This document shows positions 31,234-43,609 of a stretch of 64,000 nt of DNA, one piece after another. Position numbers and translations under genes: made by a program. Every line of letters begins with the position of its first letter. The stretch's first letter is position 1. Origin of the DNA: Diphasiastrum complanatum (taxonomy: Eukaryota; Streptophyta; Lycopodiopsida; Lycopodiales; Lycopodiaceae); the NCBI GenBank assembly GCA_029204225.1, contig CM055103.1, forward strand, positions 51,713,977 to 51,777,976, given 5' to 3'. The notes beneath the pieces were generated by a model. It made no database searches and had not been told where the DNA came from. It saw nothing but the letters and a program-made list of their open reading frames with translations.

Positions 31234-33077
31234 GAATTTGGGCCATTCGATAGACTTCAACTGTTGGATGAAAGAGAATAGGACCATGAAGTTTTGAAGG
31301 GAAGATATTGGCTTCTTTTCATTAATTTTTTTTTTAAATTATGTGCTTGAAGGGGTTCAACTGGTGAAAGTCATTTTGAAGGCCAGAATTTATTCAGGAT
31401 AAAGAACCAATTCATTTTGAGAGTCATTTTCCTAAGGCCATTTTGGAAGGGCCTAACTTTGGCTAGAAAGGAGCTTTTGGGGCCAAATAAGAGCCAAATT
31501 GGAGTCTGTAAAAGCCTGTGTGAAGCTGACGGAAAAGCAATGACATTGTCAAGGGAGAAATGTATTTTTGATGTGTTCTTGACACCATTATATGGAACGG
31601 GAGATGAGTGACCCAACGAGGTACTATTTTTGCTATTTGGCGACCTATGCACCAAATTAAGCCCAATTTTGTGCTAAAAGTCTGTAGGGTAGGCTAGGAA
31701 AAAGGCGTGTGCCTACAACCAAGAAGCTCTAAAGTTGTTCGCAAGTGGTCTTGATGAGCTTAATCATAGTGCATTGTGAGTTAGAGTAGTGAAGGGCAAA
31801 ATTGCATTGAAGAAAGCTAGGAGATGAGGACAACTTGCAATGAGGCGTCGTGAAACTCTTAATTGGTAGAAATTGAGAGAGGGAAACCAACCACAAGAGA
31901 GAGCCAAACATGGTGCTGCATTATGCCAATGGACATGGTGAAATAGTTCATGTCTCCTGGTTCAACTTTTTGGAAGTTCGAACTAACCAAGCTCAAGGGA
32001 CGCTTGGAGGGGGCCTCTCTGATGAGGTTTCGTGTATTGCAATTTGGATTTCATAGTCACTAAGCTTTCGCAAAGGAACCACGATCCTCTTGCGACTCAG
32101 ATGGAGTTCAGATGCGATCGCTGGACACTGCCAGCTGAATCACTCCTGCAATCCTCCAGAATGTAGTCAGGCTCTACTGATCTACATTTATAAAATCTAT
32201 GCAGCATTCAACATAGTTTCAACCAAGGTGCAGAATTAAAATGAACAAGAAAAACTCAGACACACGATTAACAACAGAAGCATTTGCATACGAGATCAGA
32301 CACAACAAGAGAAATTATCTATATTGAACTTCCTCTGTTTTCTTCAAGCACTGCATGCAAATCCACGCAGTGCATTGGCATGGGAGAAACACAGTTCTCT
32401 CACGAGTAATCGTCTCGCTTTACTAGCAGACAATTGGATCTCTATGGATCCTAATCATAGAGCTCGTCTCGCACGTAGGCGGACTTGTTGTCTGTATTTT
32501 CGTCTTGATTGCTACTAGCATCAGACTACTACATTACACTATATGTGTATTCTATTGATCTATATGTCAAGTATCATCCAGTAAGTATGGTCGCTCTATG
32601 TGAATCTAAGATTAGAGTGATTAAACGTCTACAACTAATCACGGAATCACAAGAGTGGCAGATTAGCCACGACCTAAAATGTATCTGCTTATGTCATATC
32701 ATCAGATCAGATATCTGTACTTTTGGGTACTTGCATGATCTTGTTGGTACTCTTTGGAGAATGCAGGTAGGAGAAAATTTTGTTACCGTCGTTGGCTTCA
32801 TTTTGGTCATTTGCCTTCTCTCGTATTGGACCGCAAAATATTCTCGTTCGTGAATCTTTCGTGTTTGCGAACCGTTTGTCTTTGTCTAGGTTGACTTTCG
32901 TGTTAGCGAAACTTTCCATGCTTCATGTTTCTAAAATGTCTTCGTCGGGCTGAGGGCTGAAAGCTAGCAAGGCTTTGTGATTAGAAACATTTTGTTTCTT
33001 CAGGTCTCTCTCAGAGCATGATAGCTTTACGATCCTTAGACTGCTCTTTTGTCTCTCAAAAACTCCTTCCAGGGCTT
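31234..33077 (+). repeat. 1.84-kb direct duplication, copy 2
   Basis: Same sequence and orientation as 5,311-7,154. It stops at 33,077 inside the copia pol 3' end. The sequence then continues with a second copy of the LTR region (33,078 onward, similar to 6,146 onward) belonging to copia B, so two LTR regions lie head-to-tail here. Confidence 0.9.
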
Positions 33078-36000
33078 TTGCTAAGGAACCATGATCCTCT
33101 TGCGACTCGGATGGAGTTCAGATGCGATCGATGGACACTACCAGCTGAATCACTCCTACAATCCCCCTAAATGTAGTCAGGCTCTGTTGATCTACATTTA
33201 TAAATTTATGCAGCATTCAACATAGTTTCAACCAAGGTGCAAAATTAAACTGAACAAGAAAAACTCAGACACAACGATTAGCAAGGAGAAGCATTTGCAT
33301 ACGAGATCAGACACAACAAGAGAAATTATCTATATTGAACTTCCTTGTTTTATTCAAGCACTGCATGCAAATCAACGTAGTGCGTTGGTGTGGGGAGAAA
33401 CACGGTTCTCTCACGAGTAATTCATCTCACTTTACTAGTAGACAGTTGGATCTCTATGGATCCTGATCACAAAGCTCATCTCGCACACAGGCAGACTGTT
33501 GTCTGTATTTTTTTCTTGATTGCTACTAGCATCAGACTACTACATTACACTGTATGTGTATTTTGTTGATCTATGTCAAGTATCATCCAGTAAGTATGGT
33601 CGCTCTATGTGAATCTAAGTTTAGAGTGATTAAACATCTACAACTAATCACGGAATCTACAAGAGTGGCAGATTAGCCACAACCTAGAATGTATTCTACT
33701 TACGTCATATTATCAAACCTGATATCTATACTTCTGGGTACTTGCATGATCTTGCTGGTACGCTTTGGAGCGTAGGCGGGCAGGAGAAGGTTTCGTTTCT
33801 GTTGTTGGTTTTGTTTTGGTCGTCTGCCTTCTCTCGTAACTGGACGCAAAAGATTCTCGTTCGTGAATCTTTTGTGTTCGCGAACCGTTCGTCTTCGTCT
33901 ACTTTGACTTTCGTGTTCGCAAAACATTTTGTGCTTCGTGTCTCCAGATCTTTGAGTTCGCGAATGTCTTCATTGGGCTGAGGGCTGAAAGCTAGCAAGG
34001 CTTTGTATTAGAAATATTTTGTTTCTTCAGCTCCCTCTCAAAGATGATAACTTTATGATCCCAAGACCTACTCCTTTGTCTCTCAAAGAGTCTTTTTCCA
34101 GGGCTTAGTGAAGATGTCAGAAACCATGTCTCTCGTTCCGATGAAAGTGGTCTGTAGCATCTTCATACTCAATAAGATCTCTGATCAAGATGGGTACGTG
34201 TCGCAATGTGGCTTCGTTCTGGAAATGGACATGGATTTTTTTTGTCAGTGGGTGATTTTACAGATGTGTTGTCCATCTGCTAGACCAGGGGCTCATTCCT
34301 TGTTTTCGCCAGTTTGTCAAGAACTGCTTAGCTAGAGTGATTTCTTTGGGCATCTTGTGCTGCTGTACAATATTCAGGCTTCGCAAAATGACTGGGCTAC
34401 AAAACGGTTAGCTCTTGCTGACTACAGAATGCAGGCTCACTCATGCGATGGTGCATTCTCCCAAGACACTTTTACCAGTCATCCTTGGGAGATGACCAGC
34501 TAGCGGAGTTGGAGGAAAGTATCCCTGAACACCTGCACCCCAACAATAACACAAGCCATAATCCCTCGTTAATTGAAGATATTGCAAAATTTGTTTTGCA
34601 ATCTTCCAATGTGTCGAACATGGATTCATGCAGAATTGGCTCATCCTGAATACTGCATAAGCAATATCAGGACGTGTATTGTCAGCAAGGTACATCAATA
34701 TCCTATCAGTTTCTTATAAGGTGTGAGCTGCATCTGTTCTCTCTCTTTCTCAGTCTTGGACAGTCATCATTCGTCAGCACCGTCCCTGCGAGCATTGGAG
34801 TGTTCGCTTCTTGTAGTTCAGCATCCCAAAGTCCTCTAGGATCTTCTGGGTGTATCTAGACTAGTGAAGGTATAACTTACCTCCCTCGTAGTCTCTTTTA
34901 ATTTTCAAGCCTAGGTAACACCTGGCCTCTCCCAGATCCACGATCTCGAAATGTTTCGAGATGTCTGTCTTTACTTCAGCAATTAGCTGCTCACTCCTGC
35001 AAAGTATCAGAGCGTCGTCCACATACACAGCCACAACGATGATCTGCCCATCTGTAACTCTGACATATACATTGGAATTTCTCAACAGAGGCTTGAATCC
35101 TAATGATTTCAGGGCTTGATCTTTCTTCTTGTACCATTGTCGGACTGATTGTTTCAGACCGTAGATACTTCTATGCATTCTGCATGCATATTCAAGAAGT
35201 GAATTTGAGACATATCCTGGGGTTGATCCATGTAGACCTCTTCGTCTAATTCGCCATGCAAGAAGGTTGTCTTCTCGTCCACAATGTGGATCCTGAGGTC
35301 ATAAGCTGCTGCATATGCAAATAATAGATGTAGGAACGAATGTTTGACGACATGAGAGAAGGTTTCAGAGTAGTCAATATCATATCTCTGAGAAAAACCT
35401 TTCGCTTCCAGTCTTGCCTTGTATTTCGTCACATTTCCGTCTGGTCTGTATTTGAGCTTGAAGACCCATTTGCATTTGACAGTCTTGCGCTTATTTGGTA
35501 ATGGCTCCAACATCCATACTTGGTTCTTTCTCATGGACTCCATCTCTTCATTTATGGCTTGGATCCATCTGTCCTTTATGGACCTTCAATCGCTTCCTCG
35601 AAAGTCTGTGGTTCGCCACTGAACCCGCAGAACTCTTTTGATGTGAAAGTTGAGCTGCCTGGCACATATCTTGCTGGTGCTCTTTGTGGTCTTGTTGACC
35701 TTCTGGGAGATCCTCCTGAAATAGCTATGCCTTTGCCCTTGTCTACTCTGCTTGGTCCGAAACCATTTTGGTTTACAAGAACTATGGCAGCAAGTTGCCT
35801 CTCGAATTTTTCTTTGTCAGATTCGTCGTTCGAATGGGAGACGACTCAAAAATCTCCGTTTGCGTTTTCATACTCTGCTCCCTTTGTCGTTGGAGGCAGG
35901 TCATAGTACTGTCTCTCCAGAACTTCGTAACTGACATGATCGTCATTGGTCATTGTCTTGCTCTCATCGAATCTGACATCTCTCACTGTTTTCACAATGT

Positions 36001-36085
36001 TCGTGTCTGGCATGTAGACTCTATAGTATGACAAGTTGTTGTAATAACCTACCAGGAATCCCTACTCGGCTTTCTCATCAAGCTT
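33078..36085 (-). mobile_element. Copia B, 3' half (split by gypsy D)
   Basis: This is the same family as copia A: an LTR region (33,078 to about 33,730), the pol 3' flank, then minus-strand RNase H and RT up to 36,085, where gypsy D interrupts the integrase C-terminal region. The rest of copia B resumes at 47,997. The LTR region differs clearly from the two near-identical blocks at 5.3 and 31.2 kb. Confidence 0.85.
34441..36085 (-). pseudogene. Copia B reverse transcriptase and RNase H
   Basis: Minus-strand frames in order: integrase end (36,034-35,846: V-R-D-V-R-F-D-E), RT N-terminal part (35,543-35,154: K-W-V-F-K-L-K-Y, F-L-H-G-E-L-D-E-E-V-Y-M-D-Q), RT palm (35,178-34,861: V-A-V-Y-V-D-D-A-L-I-L, L-G-E-A-R-C-Y-L-G-L) and RNase H approach (34,698-34,500: M-Y-L-A-D-N-T-R-P-D-I-A-Y-A-V). 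The Y-V-D-D box is intact. Small indels between 34,000 and 34,500 destroy the RNase H end. Confidence 0.9.
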
Positions 36086-37099
36086 TGTGGAGACTTATGA
36101 TTTCACATTATCCGAGTTATGTCATGTATTGTAAAAATTTCAATTTCCATATACGTAAAATGTGCTATAGTTCCTAAATACATGTAAAGGCCTATTTCTC
36201 ACTTTGTAAATTCATATTTTAAGTAGAAGTTGCGACGTTCTAAAGAGACGCAATAGAAGTTAGAACTGACATTTCACGGTTCATAAATGACATTGAGGCC
36301 GATGATCGTTCCTATAAGGTCGACACTTCGTGCCGTTGTACTGACGCATTTCTAGGTAGAGCTGAGTATCTGAGAAGAGCGAGTTCCTATAGCTTGATCA
36401 TTCTTTTCCTTCTGCTATCTTTCACATAATTACTTCTTATCATATCTGCGAACACACTCTGTACGATCTGTGGATGATTGTGATACTGATCTATTTGCGT
36501 AACACACATTTCTTATATTATACTGAATTTCAGCTACTCTAACATGGATTTTCAGGCCACACTAGCAAGTAACAATTCTTACTAATGTGTGCAGGGTATT
36601 AGCTGAAGCTGTTAAGCATCATTTCTCAGCAGACCTTCTTTCATTTCTGAATGAGCTATGTGTTCAGATAATGAGATTGTTTGAGGCTCTGTTTTGCTTG
36701 CTTTATGCGATAAAGACTAATTCTCTGTGTTTGTATTAAGAAGAATCCTTAGCTAATGTGATTCTGCTTACTGAATCTAATTGCTAGTTACTGTCAGTTC
36801 TGACTGTTTCCTTGATGCCTGAAGAGCTTGAAAGATAAAGCCATCCTTATATTTACAGACCTTGACCAAAACATTTCATCATTGATGTTCCTGGATGCCA
36901 ATTTACCCAAATATCTTTGGATAACCAATTATGTCGCTGTAGTATTCATTGTGAATTTTATACATACCAATCCGTTTACCATCATATATACATTTACCAT
37001 GCAAACGATGAGATTATTCTCTCTCTTGGGGAACGATCAACCTTTTATACTACATAATTCATCATTTTTGTGGTAATCTATAACGACTAGGCTACCACA
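36086..37099 (+). repeat. Gypsy D 5' LTR
   Basis: 1,014 bp, TG...CA ends, followed after 5 bp by the primer binding site. Its second half (from about 36,585) is repeated at 37,565-38,100 by an internal tandem duplication. Differences from the 3' LTR are scattered substitutions and small indels. Confidence 0.95.
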
Positions 37100-38536
37100 T
37101 AATTTGGCACCGTTGCCGGGGAGCTGAATTTCACCATTTGCAATATTTTTGAGTGTATTACATCTATGAATCTTTCTCATGTAATGCATGCCAAGAACAT
37201 ACTCTCAAGCAACTATTGAACAAAAGCGTTTAAAGCGTGCACAACGTCTAGAAGCATAGGAAGTCTAGAGATTTGTATTTGCATTTGCAAAATTCTCTAG
37301 TCAGAGGAAGATTATCACCTGAAGCGTTTAATAATCTTCTACACGCTACTACAACATTTGTAGATTCATTTGAGGAAAGATCCGTTGAAACACCAAGTTC
37401 CACAGATTCACCTGAATCAGATTTGTCTGATTCTACTTCCAAACCAAGTTTAGAATCTTTGTCTGAGCGAAAATTAAGATTCAGATCCTCCAAGTTCATC
37501 TAGTTCACCACCGTCTATTAATATGGCTAATCCAGCGCCACCCACATCTACAAAAATCTAGCCGTATGTGTGGAGGTATTAGCCGAAGCTGTTAAGCATC
37601 ATTTCTTAGCAGACCTTCTTTCATTTCTGAATGAGCTATGTGTTTAGATAACGGGATTGTTTGAGGCTCTATTTTTGCTTATTTTCTGCGATAAAGACTA
37701 AATTCTATGTTTGATTGAGAAGAATCCTTAGCTAATGTGATTATTTACTGAATCTAATTGCTAGTTGTTGTCAGTTCTGACTGTTTCCTTGATGCCTGAA
37801 GAGCCTGAAAGATAAAGTAATCCTTACATTTATAGACCTTGACCAAAACATTTCATCATTGGTGTTCCTGGATGCCAATTTACCCAAATATCTTTTGATA
37901 ACCAGTTATGTCGCTGTAGTATTCGTTGTGAATTTATACATACTAGTCCGTTTACCATCATATATACATTTACCATGCAAAAGATGAGATTATTCTCTCT
38001 CTTGGGGAACGATCAAACCTTTTATACTACATAATTCATCATTTTTGTGGTAATCTATAACGACTAGGCCACCACATAATCTGGCATCGTTGTCGGGGAG
38101 CTGAATTTCACCTTTTGCAATATTTTTGAGTGTATCACATCTACGAATCTTTCTCATGTAATGCATGCCAAGAAAGTACTCTCAAGCAACTATTGAACAT
38201 AAGCGTTTAAAGCGGGCACATCATTTAGAAGCATATAGGAAGTCTAGATATTTGTATTTGCATTTGCAAAATTCACCAGTTAGAGCAAGATTAACACTTG
38301 AAGCGTTTAATGATCTTCTACATGCTACTACAACATTTGTAGATTCATTTGAAGAAAGATCCGTTAAAACACCAAGTTCTACAGATTCGCCTAAATCAGA
38401 TTTGTTTGATTCTACTTCCGAACCAAGTTTAGAATCTTTGTCTGAGCGAAGTTTAGATTCAGATCCTCCAAATTCATCTAGTTCACCACCATCTATTAAT
38501 ATGGCTAATCCAGCGCCACCCACATCTACAAAAATC
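36585..38536 (+). repeat. About 978-bp tandem duplication of LTR end, leader and gag start
   Basis: The block 36,585-37,558 (second half of the LTR, primer site, leader and first ~120 codons of gag) recurs at about 37,565-38,536. The first gag copy (ATG at 37,188) is closed by stops after about 23 codons. The second (ATG at 38,165) leads into the rest of gag. The 3' LTR has no such duplication. Confidence 0.9.
37105..37121 (+). promoter_or_regulatory. Primer binding site (tRNA-Asp type)
   Basis: TGGCACCGTTGCCGGGG lies 5 bp after the LTR. It matches the TGGCGCCGTTGCCGGGG site typical of Tat/Athila-group elements with one change. A diverged second copy lies in the duplicated leader near 38,080-38,100. 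Confidence 0.85.
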
Positions 38537-39691
38537 AGATACGATTTCTTTAAAGGATCTTCTGAAGATGCGATAGTTATTTGTCGCAATTTGAATCCAT
38601 TACCATAGCAAATAAGGAGCATACGGTTGAGGATAAAGTTAGAATTTTGCCAGGTTTTCTGCCGAAGCAGGTTAGGATTTGGTACAGTCAAGTAGTACCG
38701 GAAACAATTAATACTTGGAATGCTTTAAAAGCAGCATTCCTTAAACAATTTAGGGAAATAGGATATTCCACTAGATTGTTGGCTCGGCTTAGCTCTGTTG
38801 AGAAAAAGCCAAAGGAATCACTTAGGAAATATACTCGTAGGGTTAAGAATTTAATAGGAAAGTTAGGAGCCCAGTATCCAGTTCCTATGCAAAATGAATG
38901 GTTCTTGGGTGTTTTGCCTAAGAAAATGGATCGATATTGTCGACAGAGTTTGATGACTTTTTGGAAGATGTCATTGCCTCTATTGAGAATTACGAAACTT
39001 CTCGAATTTCTCGCAGAGAGAAATGAGTGACTTGAAAGTCCAGATATATGATGTTAAAGCCAAGCGAAAGAAAGCGAAGCCTAACGCCAATGTTTGGTGT
39101 ACCGCTTGTGGGAAGGAAGGTCATTCTAAGACCAATTGTCCTAGTTTACAGACTAATTATTTAGAAGATGAACTATTCCTCTGTTCGATTAATAATCATG
39201 AGGAGGTAGCTTATACTGCAACTCCTACTAACCAAAAAACTATGATACCGAAACAATGTACTAGTCAACAATACTCTATTTTGCGAAGGGGCGGAACACG
39301 AGATTCCACTCCACCGACCAGAGTAAGGGGTTCATGCTACAATTGCGGAGCCCTGGGTCACTATTCGCCTAATTGTCCTGAACCCAGGAGATCAACATAT
39401 GTGCCGCTCTGTGCTAACTGTAAAGGCGAAGGGCATGTCACAACTGAATGTTCTCAGCCACAACAGCCATGGTCTAAACCAAGGTTTGTAAACTCACCTA
39501 GGGAAAACGACCTTCGGCCATCTAAGACTAACACTGACATGATAGTTCAGAGGATAGAAGTAGAGTCTGAATTATTAGATCAAGATCATCAATGGCCAGA
39601 TTTAGAGGAAAAGATAAATAAAGTAACTACAAGAAGTACTAAAGATTCTTTAACACTTAAAGGTAAGAAGAAACTAAGGCAAAAATTGTGA
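38165..39691 (+). pseudogene. Gypsy D gag with three CCHC zinc knuckles
   Basis: Gag forms the virus-like particle and binds RNA. Frame 38,165-38,608 is the N-terminal domain. Frame 38,581-39,030 is the capsid-like retrotransposon gag domain (I-L-P-G-F-L-P-K-Q, W-N-A-L-K-A-A-F-L-K-Q-F, E-S-L-R-K-Y-T-R-R-V). Frame 39,023-39,691 has the nucleocapsid part with knuckles C-T-A-C-x4-H-x4-C (39,097-39,140), C-Y-N-C-x4-H-x4-C (39,335-39,376) and C-A-N-C-x4-H-x4-C (39,411-39,452). Two frameshifts (near 38,590 and 39,020) separate the three frames. Three knuckles is more than the one or two usual in plant gypsy gag. Confidence 0.9.
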
Positions 39692-40119
39692 AAACTGTGA
39701 AAAACGTGACAGAAAAAGTGAAGTTCGCAAAACAGTTAGTAAAAATTCCTAGTAATAAAGAATCAAGTCTTGATAAGTCTAATGGAAAACATTATGATGT
39801 TGATATTAGTTCAGAAGCTAAGAAGCTTTTAGACGAAGAAACTAGACAAGTTAAAGTGACATTTTTAGATTTAGTTATAAGTAGCGAGATACTATAGATC
39901 TGTCACTACTTAGAAACCGTTCTTATAATATTGTAGAAGACCTTGTTTCTAGAATGCCTAATATAACCTTTAAACAGTTATTAGATGATAACCAATATTA
40001 TAAGAAAGAAATTAAGCAATTCTTGCAAAATAAAAAGAGAAAAAAAGCAAAGTTACAAGTAATCAACTTAGGATTAGTTAATTACAGTGATGAAGGCCAA
40101 CCAGAGATTTAAATAGTAA

Positions 40120-40960
40120 TTAATGGCTGCATCTTAGATAATGTACCCATAGATTCCAGATCTAGTGTAAATATAATACTGAAGAAATGACATATGAATT
40201 AGGCATTCATCATAGAATAGCACCCACTTTAAGACATTTAAGGTCAGTCGATGCAACTAGAAGATCACCAATAGGAGAACTGTCTCAGGTCACAATTATA
40301 TTGGAGACCATAAGTTTCTTATGGATTTTATAATTTTAAAAACTACGAGACAATCATCATATAACGTGTTTTTAGGACGACCATGGCTCTATCAGGCCGA
40401 TGTTTATAACCCATTGGAAGAAAAAGGAGATCACCTTCAGAGACCATATGGAGACACCGACAGGAAAAAGTCATAAAAAAATTTCCATACATCGGAAAAA
40501 GATAAGTACGAGGCGAGACACCTACATCTTTCCGAGCTATGCTTCGGAGGAAGAAGGGCTTCAGTCAGTAGGGACTGAGGAAGGGGAGAGTTAGTCACAC
40601 TTAGTATACCTGCATACAGTAATAGAGTAGAATATATAGATGGAGATTGTGGAGTTCCAGAGATTAGCGATCATAGGAGATCAGACTATAGATAGAATAC
40701 TAATAGACAGGATCTCAATCTAGTAATGAAAGAATGGTTAAGAATTAGGACTAGAGGACTAGATACAGCTTATCAGTTATCACGAAATCCATTTAGCAGA
40801 TGCGACTAAATGTACCAGTAGGTGCTAAGAGGTATTAATAATTATAGAGACAAAGACGTTGTTATGAATTTCCTTGTCATAGATCCAATAGATACACCAC
40901 CTTATTCGATATTATTGGAAGACCATGGTTATATCAAGCGGATGCTATTATAATTGGTCT
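40120..40960 (+). pseudogene. Gypsy D aspartic protease region, with a repeated G-R-P-W motif
   Basis: The protease active site appears as I-D-S-R-S-S-V-N-I-I near 40,150, where the usual D-S-G or D-T-G has become D-S-R, so it is probably inactive. Downstream, L-G-R-P-W-L-Y-Q-A-D occurs near 40,370-40,400 and again, as I-G-R-P-W-L-Y-Q-A-D, near 40,915-40,945. The first copy is the usual end of the protease fold. The second, preceded by N-F-L-V-I-D, suggests a second protease-like end or an internal duplication. Many stops are present in all frames. Confidence 0.65.
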
Positions 40961-41299
40961 ACCAAACAAATATTTTTTTTAGGCATTCTCACAGCCAGTC
41001 CAATAGGGGGTTACCTTTTGAGATGGGTGAGCAGTTAGCTAGACCTGCTGAATCATGGATCAATTTCATAGAATGCTATGAGATTGATGAGGAAGAAGAA
41101 ATACCGATAACATCCGAGTCAAGAGAAGTTCTGGGAAACCAGAGCAAATCTGACCGAGGGGATGGTAGTAAAACAGTTTATGTAGAAATAGAAATTAATA
41201 AGGTAAGACTTTGAATCTATATAAACACCAATCGGACCAAGAATGTGAAGAGTATATATTGCTTCTTAAAAAATACCAAAACGTGTTTGCTTGGTCGAT

Positions 41300-42490
41300 G
41301 GATGATTTATAGGAATACCAGTTAAATGGGACGAACATAGAATAGATCTCATTCAGAGAACAATACATGTTAGACAACGTCAATATAGATTGAATCCAAA
41401 TATTCCTTATTAGTAAAGACGAATTAGATAGATGTTTTAGCGAGTATTATATATCCTGTTCTAAGCAGTGAGTGGGTATCACCAATAGTTATAGTACCTA
41501 AGAAAGAAGATGGGCAAGATTAGAGTTTGTCAGGATTTAGAAAACTAAATGCTGCTACAGCAAAGGATTATCATCCTCTGCCGTATAGAGATACCATTCT
41601 TGACCAAGTAGCTAGTCATGAACGTTATAGTTTTTTAGATGGATTCTTAGGTTATAACCAAGTTTTTATAAAAGAGGAAGATAGATCCAAAACAACTTTC
41701 ACCACTGATTGGGGGACGTACGCATATATGCGAATGCCCTTTGGTCTTTGTAATGCACCTGCCACATTCCAACATATGATGACGAATATTTTCAAAATTT
41801 TAAGAAAGTAGATGGATGACTTTTGTGTCTATTCATCAACTAAAAACCATTTAGATGCATTAGAAAACATTGAGAAGATGTCAAGAGACATCTCTTAAAC
41901 TGCATCCAGCTAAGTGTTACTTTGGGATGAGGGAAGAAATCCTTTAGGACATAAAATTTTGAAGGATGGTATACAAGCCGACATCGAAAAAATAAAATGA
42001 GTTTAGAATTATTAGAACCAACCAATTTAAGAGAGCTTAGAGGTTTTCTAGGTCATGTAGGTTACTATCGGAGGATAATTAAAGAAAACAGTCATTAGCA
42101 TAAGCCATTGGGGTTAGACTTCCAAATTGGGCTAAAAAGTTCCATGTATAGTAGACACATCATCGTTTGCGATAGGTGTGGTTCTTAGTCAGAAAGATGA
42201 CCAAAATATAGATTATCAATTTACTATGCGGGAAGGCAACTTGCTGCATCAGAAAAGAATTATTCCGCTACAGAGCGAGAAGCATTAGGGATGATTTATT
42301 CAGTAAAGAAATTTAGACATTACCTTTTAGGATACCCTTTTGTTTTTCATGTAGATCACTACGCATTAAAACATTTATTGAATAAACCTAATCCTTTGGG
42401 TAGAATAGCTAGATGGGTATCATTATTAGATGAGTTTAATTATGAAGTAGAATTAAGAAGAGGCAAAGATCATCAATGCTGATTACATAT
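41300..42490 (+). pseudogene. Gypsy D reverse transcriptase and RNase H
   Basis: The longest piece (41,527-41,811) has F-R-K-L-N-A-A-T-A-K-D-Y-H-P-L-P, F-L-D-G-F-L-G-Y-N-Q, F-G-L-C-N-A-P-A-T-F-Q. It is followed after a TAG by M-D-D-F-C-V-Y-S, the catalytic x-D-D box. RNase H follows with S-F-A-I-G-V-V-L-S-Q (42,155-42,190) and Y-S-V-K-K-F-R-H-Y-L-L-G-Y-P-F (42,295-42,345). At least eight stops or shifts interrupt the region. Confidence 0.9.
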
Positions 42491-42769
42491 CCCGCCTCCA
42501 AACAAAAAACCAATTAGAATCTATTTCTGATGAATTTCTAGATGAACATATAGTGAGTATTCAATCAGAAACATCAATTTAGGGACGTTATTAATTTTTT
42601 ACAGGACCAAATATATCTTGAACATTTTAATAAACAGCAAACAACTATTGTTCTTTCTAAGGTAGGACCTTACACGATTGTAAATAGTATATTGTATAAA
42701 ATTAGGAGCTGACAATAGTCTCCACCAATGTTTAGAACCAACCGAGACGACCGTTGTAATAAGTGCATT

Positions 42770-43600
42770 ACATGAGGAAGATTCGGGGGTCATTATGCTC
42801 TTAAAAACACTGCAAAAAATATTTTTAATGCTAAATGTTGGTGGCCTACCGTCTATAGAGATGTTAAAATTTTCATCAAAAAATGTGATGCATGCCAGAG
42901 GATGGGAAAACCCAGCTTTGCAACACATTGGCCACTTACTCCAATTATCCCCTTAGCACCTTTTGAGAAGTGGGGGATAAATTTTGTAGGACCTATCAAC
43001 CAACCACGTGTAAAACTCGTCGTCGTTACATAGTCGTTGCCACGGACTATGCTACAAAGATGTAGAGGCCGAAGCCACAATTAAGAACGATGCTAAGACT
43101 GTAGCAAAGTTTTATTCCAAAACATTATCACGCGATATGGTTGTCCCTTAGAACTCGTTAGCAATCGGGAACCCATTTCCTTAATCAGACCATTGAAGCC
43201 ATGTTGTCATATTTTTCTATTACACATCGCCAAACCACTCCATATAGTCCAAAAGCAAATGGGCTTACAAGCGGGCAAATGGAATTTTATGTAAAATTTA
43301 AAATAAAGTAATGGAAACACATTCTTCTGATTGGGATTAGAAATTACCATCTGTCTTATGGGCATATAGAACTGCTGAAAAGATTACAAATAGGCAGACT
43401 CCATACTATCTTGTGTATGGAATGCATCCCATACTACCGATAGAATTCGAAGTTCTGACGTTTCGCGTTAGTAATGAAGAGCGAATGGATGAATGCGATC
43501 CAGGAGCGGATGATTTCTTTGATGCAACTGGAAGAGGATCGTCGTCTTTCATTAATGGAGACTGAACGAGTTCAGAGTAAAAGAAAGAAATTTTTGACCA
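42770..43600 (+). pseudogene. Gypsy D integrase
   Basis: Zinc-binding end: F-I-K-K-C-D-A-C-Q-R-M-G-K-P (42,870-42,912). Core: F-E-K-W-G-I-N-F-V-G-P-I (42,961-42,995), which holds the first acidic position as Asn instead of Asp, then V-V-A-T-D-Y-A-T. Further, T-P-Y-S-P-K-A-N-G-L-T-S-G-Q (43,236-43,275) sits where the final Glu motif is expected, but reads S-G where A-E or V-E is usual. After the core come T-P-Y-Y-L-V-Y-G-M-H-P and a basic tail. The catalytic triad is therefore incomplete. Confidence 0.85.
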
Positions 43601-43609
43601 ATCCATTAA

